From Shimia sediminis (GTDB lineage Bacteria > Pseudomonadota > Alphaproteobacteria > Rhodobacterales > Rhodobacteraceae): DNA of 64,000 bases. The translations under genes were made by a program, and so were the position numbers. The stretch covers positions 248,001 to 312,000 of the forward strand of contig NZ_RYZK01000002.1 in assembly GCF_003990645.1 (NCBI RefSeq). The letters run 5' to 3'. Shown here in pieces: positions 10,291 through 18,573 of this stretch (its first letter is position 1; each line of letters begins with the position of its first letter). The notes under the pieces were generated by a model that searched no databases, was not told the origin of the DNA, and saw only the letters and a list, made by a program, of their open reading frames with translations.

Positions 10291-10818
10291 ATGGGTAATT
10301 GGATGATCTTGATGATACTGGGCGTCCTGGGCGTGATCGCCGGGTTGATGGCCTTGTTCAATCCGTTCGGGGCCTCGATGGCGGCCACGGTGATTGCCGG
10401 GTGGTCGTTCCTGATCCTGGGCGCGTTGCAGATCTACGAAGGGCTGCGGTCAGAAGGCTGGGGCGGCAAGGCATGGTCGATCCTGATGGGCGTTGTGGCG
10501 GTCTTTCTGGGGGTGAACCTGTTGGCAAGACCCTTGGAAGGCATGATCGCGCTGACCATCGTCGTTGGGGCGATGTTCCTTGCGTCGGGGTTGTTCAAGC
10601 TGATTGTCGGCTGGCGCATCCACAAGTCCGAGCTGAAATGGGCCGTGGTGATCTCGGGGCTGGTGTCGGCGGTGCTGGGCTTTATGGTGCTGAGCAACAT
10701 TCCGGGATCGGCCGTTGTGACGCTGGGCGTGCTGTTGGGTATCGAACTGTTGTCGAGCGGGGTCAGCATGGTGGCGCTGGCGCTGGCGCGTAAAGCGGGA
10801 GGCGTTCAGAACGCCTGA
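10291..10818 (+). CDS. HdeD family (DUF308) membrane protein
   Basis: A 175-residue membrane protein with about six hydrophobic helices arranged as three pairs of short repeats, typical of the HdeD/DUF308 family. In E. coli HdeD is linked to acid resistance at high cell density; here the function is unknown. I chose ATG 10291 because AGGGGAG stands 6-12 bases upstream; the longer open frame from 10237 has no such signal. A strong terminator follows at 10846-10874. It lies 87 bases after murJ and may have its own promoter. Confidence 0.8.
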   Translation: MGNWMILMILGVLGVIAGLMALFNPFGASMAATVIAGWSFLILGALQIYEGLRSEGWGGKAWSILMGVVAVFLGVNLLARPLEGMIALTIVVGAMFLASGLFKLIVGWRIHKSELKWAVVISGLVSAVLGFMVLSNIPGSAVVTLGVLLGIELLSSGVSMVALALARKAGGVQNA

Positions 10819-10845
10819 TACAGCGACATTGGAAGAGGTTCGAAA

Positions 10846-10874
10846 GGCGCGGGTCTGTCCCGCGCCTTTTTTTT
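10846..10874 (+). terminator. Rho-independent terminator after the HdeD-like gene
   Basis: An 8-bp perfect stem GGCGCGGG / CCCGCGCC with a 5-base loop is followed by eight T residues. It lies 28 bases after the HdeD-like stop and just reaches the stop codon of the convergent rhomboid gene. On the minus strand the T tract is weak, so it mainly serves the plus strand. Confidence 0.88.
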
Positions 10875-11559
10875 AATCGCGGCGCATGTAGGACCGGATA
10901 CGCGCCCAGCCACCGGGGACGAGGAAAAACGACATCAGGAAGCCGCAGGCAAAGCCGGCCACGTCGGCCACCCAGCTTGCGTTGCCGCCAAAGATAAGGC
11001 CAAAGAGTAGCTGGATGCCGACAAGAAAACCGATCAGCGTAAAGGCTCGGGCCTGATTTTCGCCTAGCTGGCCCAGCCGGGTCCAGAGCAAAAAGGTAAA
11101 GGCCCCCAAAAGGCCATAGACACCGGGATAAGCGCCGATCAGCGGCGCGGGGCTGTCGAGGATCAGCGCAAAGATCACGGCGCCGAACATTCCCGAGAGC
11201 AGAAACACGGTCAGCGTGGCGAGCGCCGAGAACACCTCGCCCACCATTTTGCCAAGGGCCAGCAACAGCACGCTGGCAAAGGCGGCGTGGGTGAAGTTGC
11301 CGTGCACAAAGAGATAGGTCGCGGTGCGCATGACATGTTCAAAGGGCCACTGCCCCTCGATCAGCATCCAGTCAAAAATCTCGCCTACAAAGGCATATTT
11401 CTGCAAAGCCGCCAGCCGCCAGCCAATCGCCTCTTGTCCGCCGATGATGCCCCGCGCGCCCAGGGTGAAGATCACTTCGATCCCGATGATCACCAAAAAC
11501 AGCGCCACCACGACGGGAGGGAGCGGGTTGATCGGGCTTTGGTGATCGGGATTGGACAT
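10873..11559 (-). CDS. Rhomboid-fold membrane protein, apparently without catalytic Ser/His
   Basis: A 228-residue protein with about six membrane helices and a rhomboid layout: a long L1 loop with WPFEHVMR, then an HGNFTH segment, then GVYGLLGAF. Active rhomboids carry GxSG ahead of such a GLLGA segment and a late His in helix 6. Here the GxSG position reads GAYPG, and the helix-6 position reads ADVAG where AHLGG is expected. The HxxxN of helix 2 is also changed (THAAFA). So it looks like a pseudoprotease. It is divergent from trpS. Alignment was by eye; a rhomboid-like fold is fairly secure, inactivity is inference. Confidence 0.75.
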   Translation of the reverse strand: MSNPDHQSPINPLPPVVVALFLVIIGIEVIFTLGARGIIGGQEAIGWRLAALQKYAFVGEIFDWMLIEGQWPFEHVMRTATYLFVHGNFTHAAFASVLLLALGKMVGEVFSALATLTVFLLSGMFGAVIFALILDSPAPLIGAYPGVYGLLGAFTFLLWTRLGQLGENQARAFTLIGFLVGIQLLFGLIFGGNASWVADVAGFACGFLMSFFLVPGGWARIRSYMRRD

Positions 11560-11633
11560 GCCTGGCGCTCCTTGACGGCGATTGGGGTCATGGGTAAGGC
11601 AAGCTCACCCATAAATCCAGACGGAGAAACACC

Positions 11634-12671
11634 ATGTCCGAGGCGGTCCAAACGTCCTCTCAATTCACCCCGCGCGTCTTCTCGGGAATCCAACCCTCGG
11701 GTGGGCTGACGCTCGGCAATTATCTGGGCGCGATGAAGCGCTTTGTCGATATGCAGAATGTCGGCAACTTCGAGACCATCTATTGCATGGTCGATCTGCA
11801 CGCGATCACCGTCTGGCAGGACCCCGAAAAGCTGCGCCATGCCACGCGCGAGCTGTGCGCCGGGTTCATTGCCGCAGGCATCGACCCGGAACAGTCGATC
11901 CTGTTCAACCAGTCCCGCGTGCCGGAACACGCGCAGCTGGCGTGGATTTTCAACTGCGTCGCCCGCATGGGCTGGATGCAGCGCATGACCCAGTTCAAGG
12001 ACAAGGCGGGCAAGAATGCGCAGAATGCCTCGCTGGGCTTGTTTGCCTATCCGGCGCTGATGGCGGCGGACATCCTGGTCTATCACGCGACCCATGTACC
12101 GGTGGGCGATGACCAGAAGCAGCATCTGGAGCTGACCCGCGACATCGCCATCAAGTTCAACCATGACTATGACACCGAGTTCTTTCCGGTGACCGAGCCG
12201 GTGATCGAAGGTGCCGCGACGCGGGTGATGTCGTTGCGCGATGGATCCAAGAAGATGTCGAAATCCGATCCGTCGGATGCCAGCCGTATCAACATGACCG
12301 ACGATGCTGACACCATCGCCAAGAAGATCCGCAAGGCCAAGACCGACCCCGAAGCCCTGCCCTCAGAGGCCAAGGGGCTGGAAGGTCGCCCCGAGGCGGC
12401 GAACCTCGTCAATATCTATGCCGCGCTGGCGGATATGAGCGTGGACGCGGTTCTGCGCGATGTGGGCGGCAAGCAGTTTTCCGAGTTCAAGCCGATGCTG
12501 TCGGAGCTGGCCGTTGAAAAGCTGGCGCCGATCTCGACCGAGATGGCGCGTCTGACGCAGGATGCCGGTGAGATCGACCGTATTCTGGATCGCGGTGCAG
12601 AGCGTGCCCGCGAGGTGGCAGCGCCGGTTCTGAAGAAGACCTATGAGATCGTCGGAATGGTTGGCGCCTGA
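11634..12671 (+). CDS. trpS: Tryptophanyl-tRNA synthetase
   Basis: A 345-residue class I aminoacyl-tRNA synthetase that charges tRNA-Trp. The N-terminal HIGH-equivalent is in [13 protein letters not shown], and the KMSKS loop is in [12 protein letters not shown], about residue 205. Length is typical of bacterial TrpRS. The start is supported by GGAGAAAC upstream. It is monocistronic: the stop is followed by the second copy of the dispersed repeat, and the rhomboid-like gene diverges upstream. Confidence 0.97.
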   Translation: MSEAVQTSSQFTPRVFSGIQPSGGLTLGNYLGAMKRFVDMQNVGNFETIYCMVDLHAITVWQDPEKLRHATRELCAGFIAAGIDPEQSILFNQSRVPEHAQLAWIFNCVARMGWMQRMTQFKDKAGKNAQNASLGLFAYPALMAADILVYHATHVPVGDDQKQHLELTRDIAIKFNHDYDTEFFPVTEPVIEGAATRVMSLRDGSKKMSKSDPSDASRINMTDDADTIAKKIRKAKTDPEALPSEAKGLEGRPEAANLVNIYAALADMSVDAVLRDVGGKQFSEFKPMLSELAVEKLAPISTEMARLTQDAGEIDRILDRGAERAREVAAPVLKKTYEIVGMVGA

Positions 12672-12699
12672 GAAACCGGGAGCGCCCGGCGACGTGGCG

Positions 12700-12834
12700 C
12701 TCCCGCCCCGGTCACATCGCTGACGCGATTTGACCGCGTTGGGCATAGCTCAGCAGAGCTGAGCCTGCTGAGGGGCGCTGCCCCTCTGGGCCTGAAGGCC
12801 CATTCACCCCGGAGTATTTCTGGCAAGATGAAGC
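12700..12834. repeat. Dispersed intergenic repeat, copy 2
   Basis: The second copy of the element at 583-720, again just after a plus-strand gene (trpS). It shares CTCCCGCC, the hairpins GCTCAGC/GCTGAGC, AGGGGC/GCCCCT and GGGCC/GGCCC, and the CATTCACCCC box. The tail GGAGTATTTCTGGCAAGATGAAG also appears in degenerate form after the ethylmalonyl-CoA mutase gene (about 36010-36037). Confidence 0.7.
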
Positions 12835-12850
12835 CGGGGGCGTCTTTGAC

Positions 12851-12868
12851 CTGTTACACAGCTTTCAT
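12851..12868 (+). promoter_or_regulatory. Possible Pho box upstream of the PhoX-type phosphatase
   Basis: Two 7-base direct repeats, CTGTTAC and CTTTCAT, are separated by 4 bases (ACAG). This is the geometry of a PhoB site (CTGTCAT-N4-CTGTCAT), with a few mismatches. It lies about 90 bases before the start of a phosphatase gene, which fits phosphate-starvation control. The call rests on similarity and context only. Confidence 0.45.
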
Positions 12869-12955
12869 CTGGTTGTCGCGAATCTGACTCGTTGTGGCCC
12901 TAGCAATTGCGGCGAAACGTAATAGGTCTGAGACCACGAACCTTCGGAGCCAAGA

Positions 12956-14851
12956 ATGAGCCAAGACGAGCTGTCCTTTGACGAACATGATGAGCGGATC
13001 AATCCGCGCGCAGAAGAAACTGATTTCGACCGTGTGGTTGAAAGCGCATTGTCGCGCCGGGGGTTCCTTGGTGGGGTGATGACCTTTGGCCTGGGCTCGT
13101 TCCTGGTTGGCACCACGGCGCTGACCCGTGACTCTGTAGCCATGCAGATATCGCCTGATCGATTTGGCTTTGCCCAGGTGGCGGCCAATGTTGAAGACAC
13201 CATCACCGTGCCCGAGGGCTTTACCTGGGAGCCGGTGGTGCAATGGGGTGACCCGCTGTGGTCGGATGTGCCGGAGTTTGACGATGCCACCCGCGGGACC
13301 GCCGCCAGCCAGGCGCGCGCTTTTGGCGACAACAATGACGGCATGTCGATCTTTACCAAGAACGGCCGCACCGTCATGGCGATCAACAACGAATACACCA
13401 ACCGCAAGATCATCTGGGGCAACCGGCCTGAAGGCAAACCTGCGGAAGCCGATGACATCGAAAAGGGTATGATGGCCCATGGTGTGTCGGTCTTTGAGGT
13501 GGCACGCGACGATGCGGGCAACTGGCAGGTGGTGAAAGACAGCGATCTGAACCGCCGCATCACGCCGCGCAGCGAGATGGACCTGACTGGCCCCGCCGCT
13601 GGTCACGACCTGATGAAGACTGACGCTGACCCATCCGGCACCAAATCTCTTGGCACCTGGAACAACTGCGGCAACGGCGAGACCCCCTGGGGCACTTACC
13701 TGACCTGCGAAGAGAACTTTAACGGGTATTTCTCGGCTGCGGACGAAGCCCACGAGGTCAGCGCCGAGTTGAAGCGTTATGGCGTGTCGTCGAAGGACTG
13801 GGGCTATGGCTGGGCCAAGGTGGATGACCGCTTTGACGTGGCCAAGAACCCCAATGAGCCGAACCGCGCCGGGTACGTGGTTGAGATCGACCCGTTTGAT
13901 CCCACGGCCACCCCGAAAAAGCGCACCGCTCTGGGCCGTTTCAAGCATGAGAATGCGGCGGTGGTGATCGCGGCCAACGGCAAGGCTGTTGTCTATCTGG
14001 GTGACGATGAGCGCGGTGAGTTCCTGTACAAGTTCGTCTCGGCGGGCATCTATTCGGCCACAGGCGATAACTCGGACCTTTTGGCCGAGGGTGATCTGTT
14101 TGTCGCCAAGTTCCACGACGACATGCGCGGCGAGTGGCTGGCGCTGACCCCGGATACCACCGGCATGAGCGATGCAGAGATCCGCATCCACACCCGTCAG
14201 GCGGCGTCGAAAGTGGGCGCAACCACCATGGACCGCCCCGAGTGGGTGGCGGTGAACCCGACCCGGGCAGAAGTGCATGTGGCGCTGACCAACAACAAGA
14301 ACCGCGGCAAAAAGCCGAACGCCGGAGGGGATGACACCTCGGTCAACGGACCAAACCCGCGGGTTGGCAACAACTATGGCCAGATCGCCCGCTGGATGCC
14401 GGACAACGAAGATCACACCGCCACAGGCTTTGCCTGGGACCTGTTTGCGCTGGCCGGAAACCCCGAGGTACATTCGGACGCCTATGCCGGGTCGGAAAAC
14501 ATCAACGCGGGCAACATGTTCAACGCGCCCGACGGGATGGCCTTTGACCAGACTGGCCTGTTGTGGATCCAGACCGATGGCAAATACTCGAACGAGGGTG
14601 ACTTTGCCGGGATGGGCAACAACCAGATGCTCTGCGGTGACACTGTGACCGGCGAAATCCGCCGCTTTCTGGTGGGTCCGAAAGAGTGCGAAGTCACCGG
14701 GATCTGCTGGTCGCCGGATCGTCGCACCATGTTTGTGGGCATCCAGCACCCGGGCGAAAAAGGCAATTCGCACTTTCCGCGCGGCGGTACCAGTGTGCCG
14801 CGTTCCGGTGTGTTTGCGATCCGTCGCGAAGATGGCGGCCTGATCGGCTAA
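12956..14851 (+). CDS. PhoX-type (DUF839) phosphatase, Tat-exported
   Basis: A 631-residue protein of the DUF839/PhoX beta-propeller family, Ca/Fe-dependent alkaline phosphatases that release phosphate from organic esters in the periplasm. A twin-arginine motif SRRGFL at residues 33-38 precedes a hydrophobic stretch, so it is exported folded by Tat. Family marks include GHDLMKT, TPWGTYLTCEENFNGYF, GRFKHENA and WIQTDGKYS. A possible Pho box lies upstream and a hairpin terminator downstream, so it is probably monocistronic. The exact substrate is unknown; some DUF839 proteins are uncharacterised, so activity is inferred. Confidence 0.88.
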   Translation: MSQDELSFDEHDERINPRAEETDFDRVVESALSRRGFLGGVMTFGLGSFLVGTTALTRDSVAMQISPDRFGFAQVAANVEDTITVPEGFTWEPVVQWGDPLWSDVPEFDDATRGTAASQARAFGDNNDGMSIFTKNGRTVMAINNEYTNRKIIWGNRPEGKPAEADDIEKGMMAHGVSVFEVARDDAGNWQVVKDSDLNRRITPRSEMDLTGPAAGHDLMKTDADPSGTKSLGTWNNCGNGETPWGTYLTCEENFNGYFSAADEAHEVSAELKRYGVSSKDWGYGWAKVDDRFDVAKNPNEPNRAGYVVEIDPFDPTATPKKRTALGRFKHENAAVVIAANGKAVVYLGDDERGEFLYKFVSAGIYSATGDNSDLLAEGDLFVAKFHDDMRGEWLALTPDTTGMSDAEIRIHTRQAASKVGATTMDRPEWVAVNPTRAEVHVALTNNKNRGKKPNAGGDDTSVNGPNPRVGNNYGQIARWMPDNEDHTATGFAWDLFALAGNPEVHSDAYAGSENINAGNMFNAPDGMAFDQTGLLWIQTDGKYSNEGDFAGMGNNQMLCGDTVTGEIRRFLVGPKECEVTGICWSPDRRTMFVGIQHPGEKGNSHFPRGGTSVPRSGVFAIRREDGGLIG

Positions 14852-14897
14852 AACTGGAAAGCCTTGTCCGCAAGTCGCTTTGCAAACCCTGTCCCTA

Positions 14898-14936
14898 CAC
14901 CCCCGGTTGTCCCCGCAGCCGGGGGTGTTCATTTGG
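14898..14936 (+). terminator. Hairpin terminator after the PhoX-type gene
   Basis: A 9-bp perfect stem CACCCCCGG / CCGGGGGTG encloses a 12-base loop and is followed by TTCATTT. It starts 47 bases after the phosphatase stop. The stem is strong; the T tract is only moderate. Confidence 0.7.
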
Positions 14937-14997
14937 GATGGACCTTGTCCAAAGGCAGGACTAGCATCCCGGCGTATGCGAGTATGAGGGGAAAGAC

Positions 14998-15867
14998 ATG
15001 GCTGTCAGCAAGACTGTGAAGACCTATTTCAACGGCACTTGGCATGACGGTGACGTACCGGTCATGCGCGCGGCAGATCATGGCAGCTGGCTGGGCACCA
15101 CCGTGTTTGACGGGGCGCGTTGCTTTGAGGGCATGACGCCGGATCTCGAGCCGCATCTGGCGCGGGTCAACCGGTCGGCCGAAGCGCTGATGATGCGGGC
15201 CACCATGGCGGTTGAGGACATGCTGGAGATCACCCGCGAAGGGTTGAAGATGTTTGCTCCTGATGAGGCCGTCTATATCCGCCCGATGTACTGGGGCATT
15301 GATGCCAACATGGAGACGAGCGCCATTGCGCCATCGCGCGAGGAAACCGGCTTTGCCATTTGTCTCGAGGCGATCCCCATGGCGACGTCCGATGCCTCGA
15401 CCACGTTGACGCGCACGCGGTTCCGCCGCCCGGTTCTGGAGGATGCGGTGGTCAACGCCAAGGCAGGGTGCCTGTACCCCAACAATGCCCGCATGTTGGT
15501 GGAGGCCCGCAGCAAGGGGTTTGGCAACGCGCTGGTGGCAGATGCCATGGGCAACGTGGCCGAAACCGCGACAGCGAATGTGTTTATGGTCAAGGATGGC
15601 GAAGTCTTTACCCCCATCGCGAATGGCACGTTCCTCGCCGGGATCACCCGCGCGCGACACCTGAAAAACATGCGTGACGACGGCATGGCCGTGCATGAAA
15701 CCGTGCTGAGTTTCGAAGATTTCGCAGCGGCGGACGAGGTGTTCCTGTCGGGGAATATGGCCAAGGTGACACCGGTCACGGCCTTTGATGATCGTCAGTA
15801 TCAGGTGGGTCCCGTGACCCGCCGGGCGCGCGAGATGTATTGGGACTGGGCACTGTCGGAAAAGTAG
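14998..15867 (+). CDS. ilvE: Branched-chain amino acid aminotransferase (class IV PLP)
   Basis: A 289-residue fold-type IV PLP enzyme that transfers the amino group between branched-chain amino acids and 2-oxoglutarate. The PLP lysine is likely K155 in VNAKAGCLYPNN, followed by GNVAETATANVFMV. Length fits the short bacterial class. A clear GAGGGGA ribosome site lies before ATG 14998. The D-amino acid transaminase and aminodeoxychorismate lyase families share the fold, but the segment ADHGSWLGTTVFDGARCFEG with FFRPMYWG-like context favours IlvE. It is separated from UspA by 70 bases. Confidence 0.88.
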   Translation: MAVSKTVKTYFNGTWHDGDVPVMRAADHGSWLGTTVFDGARCFEGMTPDLEPHLARVNRSAEALMMRATMAVEDMLEITREGLKMFAPDEAVYIRPMYWGIDANMETSAIAPSREETGFAICLEAIPMATSDASTTLTRTRFRRPVLEDAVVNAKAGCLYPNNARMLVEARSKGFGNALVADAMGNVAETATANVFMVKDGEVFTPIANGTFLAGITRARHLKNMRDDGMAVHETVLSFEDFAAADEVFLSGNMAKVTPVTAFDDRQYQVGPVTRRAREMYWDWALSEK

Positions 15868-15937
15868 GGGGCACCCAATTCGGCCCTTGCTCTGGCCCCA
15901 GCTTCCCGCCATTGTCGTCAAGCAATGGAGGACCCTG

Positions 15938-16393
15938 ATGCGTAAGTTTCTTGTCGTGTTGGACGATAGCCGTGAATGCCTGAATGCCATGCGTTTTGCC
16001 GCGATGCGGGCGGCGCATACGCAGGGGGGCGTGCAAATCCTGTCGGTAATCCCACCAGATGAATTCAACCACTGGATTGGTGTCGGAGACATCATGCGCG
16101 AAGAGGCCCGCGAGAGGATCGTGGCGCATTTCGAAGTCTTCGCCAAGTGGATGCGGGACAAGCAGGGGGTCGACCCCGAGCTGGCAATCCGCGAGGGCGA
16201 ACCCGTGACCGAAATCCTGGCGCAAATCCGGGAAGATGCCGAGATTGGCGTTCTGGTCCTGGGTGCCGGTGACGACAAGAAGGGTCCCGGCCCGCTGGTG
16301 ACACAGATGTCACGCAACTCGGGCAGCCTGCCGATCCCGATCACGATTGTTCCGGGAGATTTGTCCAAGGAACGGCTGGAAGCGATCACCTGA
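15938..16393 (+). CDS. Universal stress protein (UspA family)
   Basis: A 151-residue single UspA domain with MRKFLVVLDDS at the N-terminus and the GAGDDKKGPGPL segment near the ATP loop, followed by IPITIVPG. UspA proteins are cytoplasmic stress-related nucleotide-binding proteins. ATG 15938 was chosen over an upstream frame extension because GGAGGA lies 5-10 bases before it and the protein begins as in the family. The stop at 16391-16393 is one base from the start of the next gene, so the two are tightly coupled. Confidence 0.88.
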   Translation: MRKFLVVLDDSRECLNAMRFAAMRAAHTQGGVQILSVIPPDEFNHWIGVGDIMREEARERIVAHFEVFAKWMRDKQGVDPELAIREGEPVTEILAQIREDAEIGVLVLGAGDDKKGPGPLVTQMSRNSGSLPIPITIVPGDLSKERLEAIT

Positions 16394-16394
16394 T

Positions 16395-17483
16395 ATGCTG
16401 CGCCTGGCTGCTCTTGTCGTGCTTTGTACGCTGGGGCTGAGTACGCGCGGCAGCGCGCAATCCTTTCTCGATTTCACCTGTTTGCGGGGCAGTGCAGCCA
16501 CCTGCTTTGTGCTGTTTGAAGGGCCCATCGAAAAGGGATTGACCGAGCGGTTTGAGGCTTATGTCGAGGAAGAAGGTGTTGAGGGCGCGCGGCTGATCCT
16601 CAACAGTCCTGGCGGCAATCTGGCCGAGGCCCTGAAATTGGGTCGCCTGTTGCGCGATTGGGAATGGACCACCCATGTCGGTAGCAGCGAAGGGTGGTTC
16701 CGCACCTCGGACGGCTCTCTGGATATGCACGGGGCTGATGACTATCCGCAAGGCGGGCGTTGTGAAAGCGCCTGTGCCTACGCCTTTATGGGGGGCGTCA
16801 ACCGGATCATGGGCAAGGGCAGCCTGCTGGGGTTCCACCGTTTTCAGGCGCCGGGCAAGGTGATCGACGGTGACTCGGCCCAGGCGATATCCGGTCAGTT
16901 GATTTCCTATATTCTGGAGATGGGCGTTGATGCGCGGGTCTTCGTGGTGGCCAGCGCAGAAGACAGCCATTCGATGTTTCACCTCGATGGCACGCAGGCC
17001 TCGGGCTATGATCTTGTGACCCCGTCCGGCTTTGCCGCCTTTGCGCTTTTTGCCAAGGACGAGGGCGTCATTGCCCGGTCTGAGCGTCAAAGCCCGATCC
17101 AGCTCTATGATATTGCCGAGAGGGTGACGCTGTTTTGCAGTGGAGGCACGCCGATGGTGAGCATGTCCAGTTCTGAGCTATACCTTGAGGACGGGAGTTA
17201 TGTGTCCTTTTTCACCGGTGTGGGCATGGACCCGGAGGCCTTTGAATTCCAGCAGGACTTTGAGATCGACGCAACCGCGGTCACGGTGTCGGAAACGGAT
17301 GTGGACTATACCCTGACGGCCGAACTGAGCGATGAGATCGCCGCAGCGATGTTAAGCGCAGAGGATATTCACCTGTCCTTTGGCGTGGCGCCGGTGGATG
17401 GCGGGCCCCTGGATCTGGAGCTTGTGCCGACCACCGCAGACCGGCAGGCCATGGCGGCGGCGTGGAAGTTCTGTATCGACTGA
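16395..17483 (+). CDS. Secreted ClpP/crotonase-like protein (COG3904-type)
   Basis: A 362-residue exported protein. The signal peptide ends in STRGSAQS. The first 200 residues show a ClpP-like fold: LILNSPGGNLAEALKLG (oxyanion Gly-Gly), a serine in GRCESACAYAFMGG, and GSLLGFHRF with a conserved His. This matches predicted periplasmic ClpP-like proteins (COG3904). The C-terminal 130 residues look beta-rich and are unknown to me. It begins one base after the UspA stop. Protease activity is inference from the motif set; the substrate is unknown. Confidence 0.75.
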   Translation: MLRLAALVVLCTLGLSTRGSAQSFLDFTCLRGSAATCFVLFEGPIEKGLTERFEAYVEEEGVEGARLILNSPGGNLAEALKLGRLLRDWEWTTHVGSSEGWFRTSDGSLDMHGADDYPQGGRCESACAYAFMGGVNRIMGKGSLLGFHRFQAPGKVIDGDSAQAISGQLISYILEMGVDARVFVVASAEDSHSMFHLDGTQASGYDLVTPSGFAAFALFAKDEGVIARSERQSPIQLYDIAERVTLFCSGGTPMVSMSSSELYLEDGSYVSFFTGVGMDPEAFEFQQDFEIDATAVTVSETDVDYTLTAELSDEIAAAMLSAEDIHLSFGVAPVDGGPLDLELVPTTADRQAMAAAWKFCID

Positions 17484-17560
17484 AAGGTTTAGAATCATTC
17501 CAAACCTTGACAGTTTGAGGTCAGAGGCGCATATCCATTCCTGACAAGAAAGGTCCGCCA

Positions 17561-18124
17561 ATGTTTATTCAAACCGAATCCACACCGAACCCCGCGACGC
17601 TGAAGTTCCTGCCCGGTCAGACCGTGCTGGAGATGGGTACTGCGGATTTTCCGACGGCGGATGGGGCCGAAGCTTCGCCTCTGGCCACGCGCATCTTCGC
17701 TGTCAAGGGCGTAAAGGGCGTGTTCTTTGGCACGGACTTTGTCACCGTGACCAAGGCCGATGACGTTGAATGGGACCACATCAAGCCAGCCATCCTTGGC
17801 GCGATCATGGAGCATTTCCAGTCGGGCCAACCGGTGATGGCAGGCGAAGGCGGCGCGCCGTCGGGTCACGCGGAACACCATGGTGAAGACGGTGAAATTG
17901 TCGGCCAGATCAAAGAGCTGCTGGACACCCGCGTGCGTCCTGCCGTGGCGCAGGACGGTGGCGACATCACGTTCCACGGATTTGACCGGGGCGTTGTGTA
18001 TCTGCACATGCAAGGCGCCTGTGCGGGCTGCCCATCGTCGACGCTGACGTTGAAAATGGGCATTGAGAACCTGCTGCGCCATTACATTCCGGAAGTGACC
18101 GAGGTGCGCCCGGTCGCCGTTTGA
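17561..18124 (+). CDS. NifU family Fe-S scaffold/carrier (Nfu type)
   Basis: A 187-residue protein with the Nfu N-terminal domain (MFIQTESTPNPATLKFLPG at the start) and a C-terminal NifU-like domain carrying the CxxC in GACAGCPSS, which binds a 4Fe-4S cluster. These proteins deliver Fe-S clusters to client enzymes in the cytoplasm. The TGA overlaps a TTG that could start the next gene. Linked downstream genes (GFA, tsaB, rimI) overlap or nearly touch, so four genes probably share one transcript. Confidence 0.93.
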   Translation: MFIQTESTPNPATLKFLPGQTVLEMGTADFPTADGAEASPLATRIFAVKGVKGVFFGTDFVTVTKADDVEWDHIKPAILGAIMEHFQSGQPVMAGEGGAPSGHAEHHGEDGEIVGQIKELLDTRVRPAVAQDGGDITFHGFDRGVVYLHMQGACAGCPSSTLTLKMGIENLLRHYIPEVTEVRPVAV

Positions 18125-18135
18125 GCCACCGCGCC

Positions 18136-18573
18136 ATGACGACCACACCCAAAGAGATTACGGGACGGTGCTATTGTGGCGCCGTCTCTTTGCGTTCCGG
18201 GACTGCGCCGCTGACTGTGGCCTATTGCCATTGTGACGATTGTCGCCGCTGGACCGGCGGTCCGGTGGGGGCTTTTGCCGCGTTTCGCGAAAACGACTTG
18301 ATGGCAACGCCGGATCAGGGTGATGGCGTTTCGCATACCCCCGGAGTCTCGCGGTGGAACTGCGCGGAGTGCGGGTCGCCGCTGATGGCGCGGTTTGATT
18401 ACCTGCCGGGTCAGGTTTATGTGCCGTTGGGGGTTCTGGATCAGGCTGAAGACCTGCCGCCACAGCTGCATTGCCACGCGGGATCGTGTTATTCGTGGCT
18501 CAGGATTGAAGACGGGCTGGATCGGGCAGAGCGCTCGGGCCGTGACCAGTTGAACGAGGCACAGGACAGATGA
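18136..18573 (+). CDS. GFA (glutathione-dependent formaldehyde-activating-like) family protein
   Basis: A 145-residue zinc protein of the GFA/CENP-V fold. It shows the cysteine set CYCG near residue 12, CHCDDC and a later CAECGS. The founding member promotes formation of S-hydroxymethyl-glutathione, but most members have no known substrate. I chose ATG 18136; a TTG at 18121 would give five more residues and a TTGA overlap with the Nfu stop. Its ATGA overlap with tsaB shows translational coupling. Confidence 0.83.
   Translation: MTTTPKEITGRCYCGAVSLRSGTAPLTVAYCHCDDCRRWTGGPVGAFAAFRENDLMATPDQGDGVSHTPGVSRWNCAECGSPLMARFDYLPGQVYVPLGVLDQAEDLPPQLHCHAGSCYSWLRIEDGLDRAERSGRDQLNEAQDR

Noticed and set aside
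12854-14932. A 692-codon open frame antisense to the PhoX-type gene
   Set aside because: The plus-strand frame has a Tat signal and DUF839 motifs. The antisense frame is composition-driven and has no recognisable domain.
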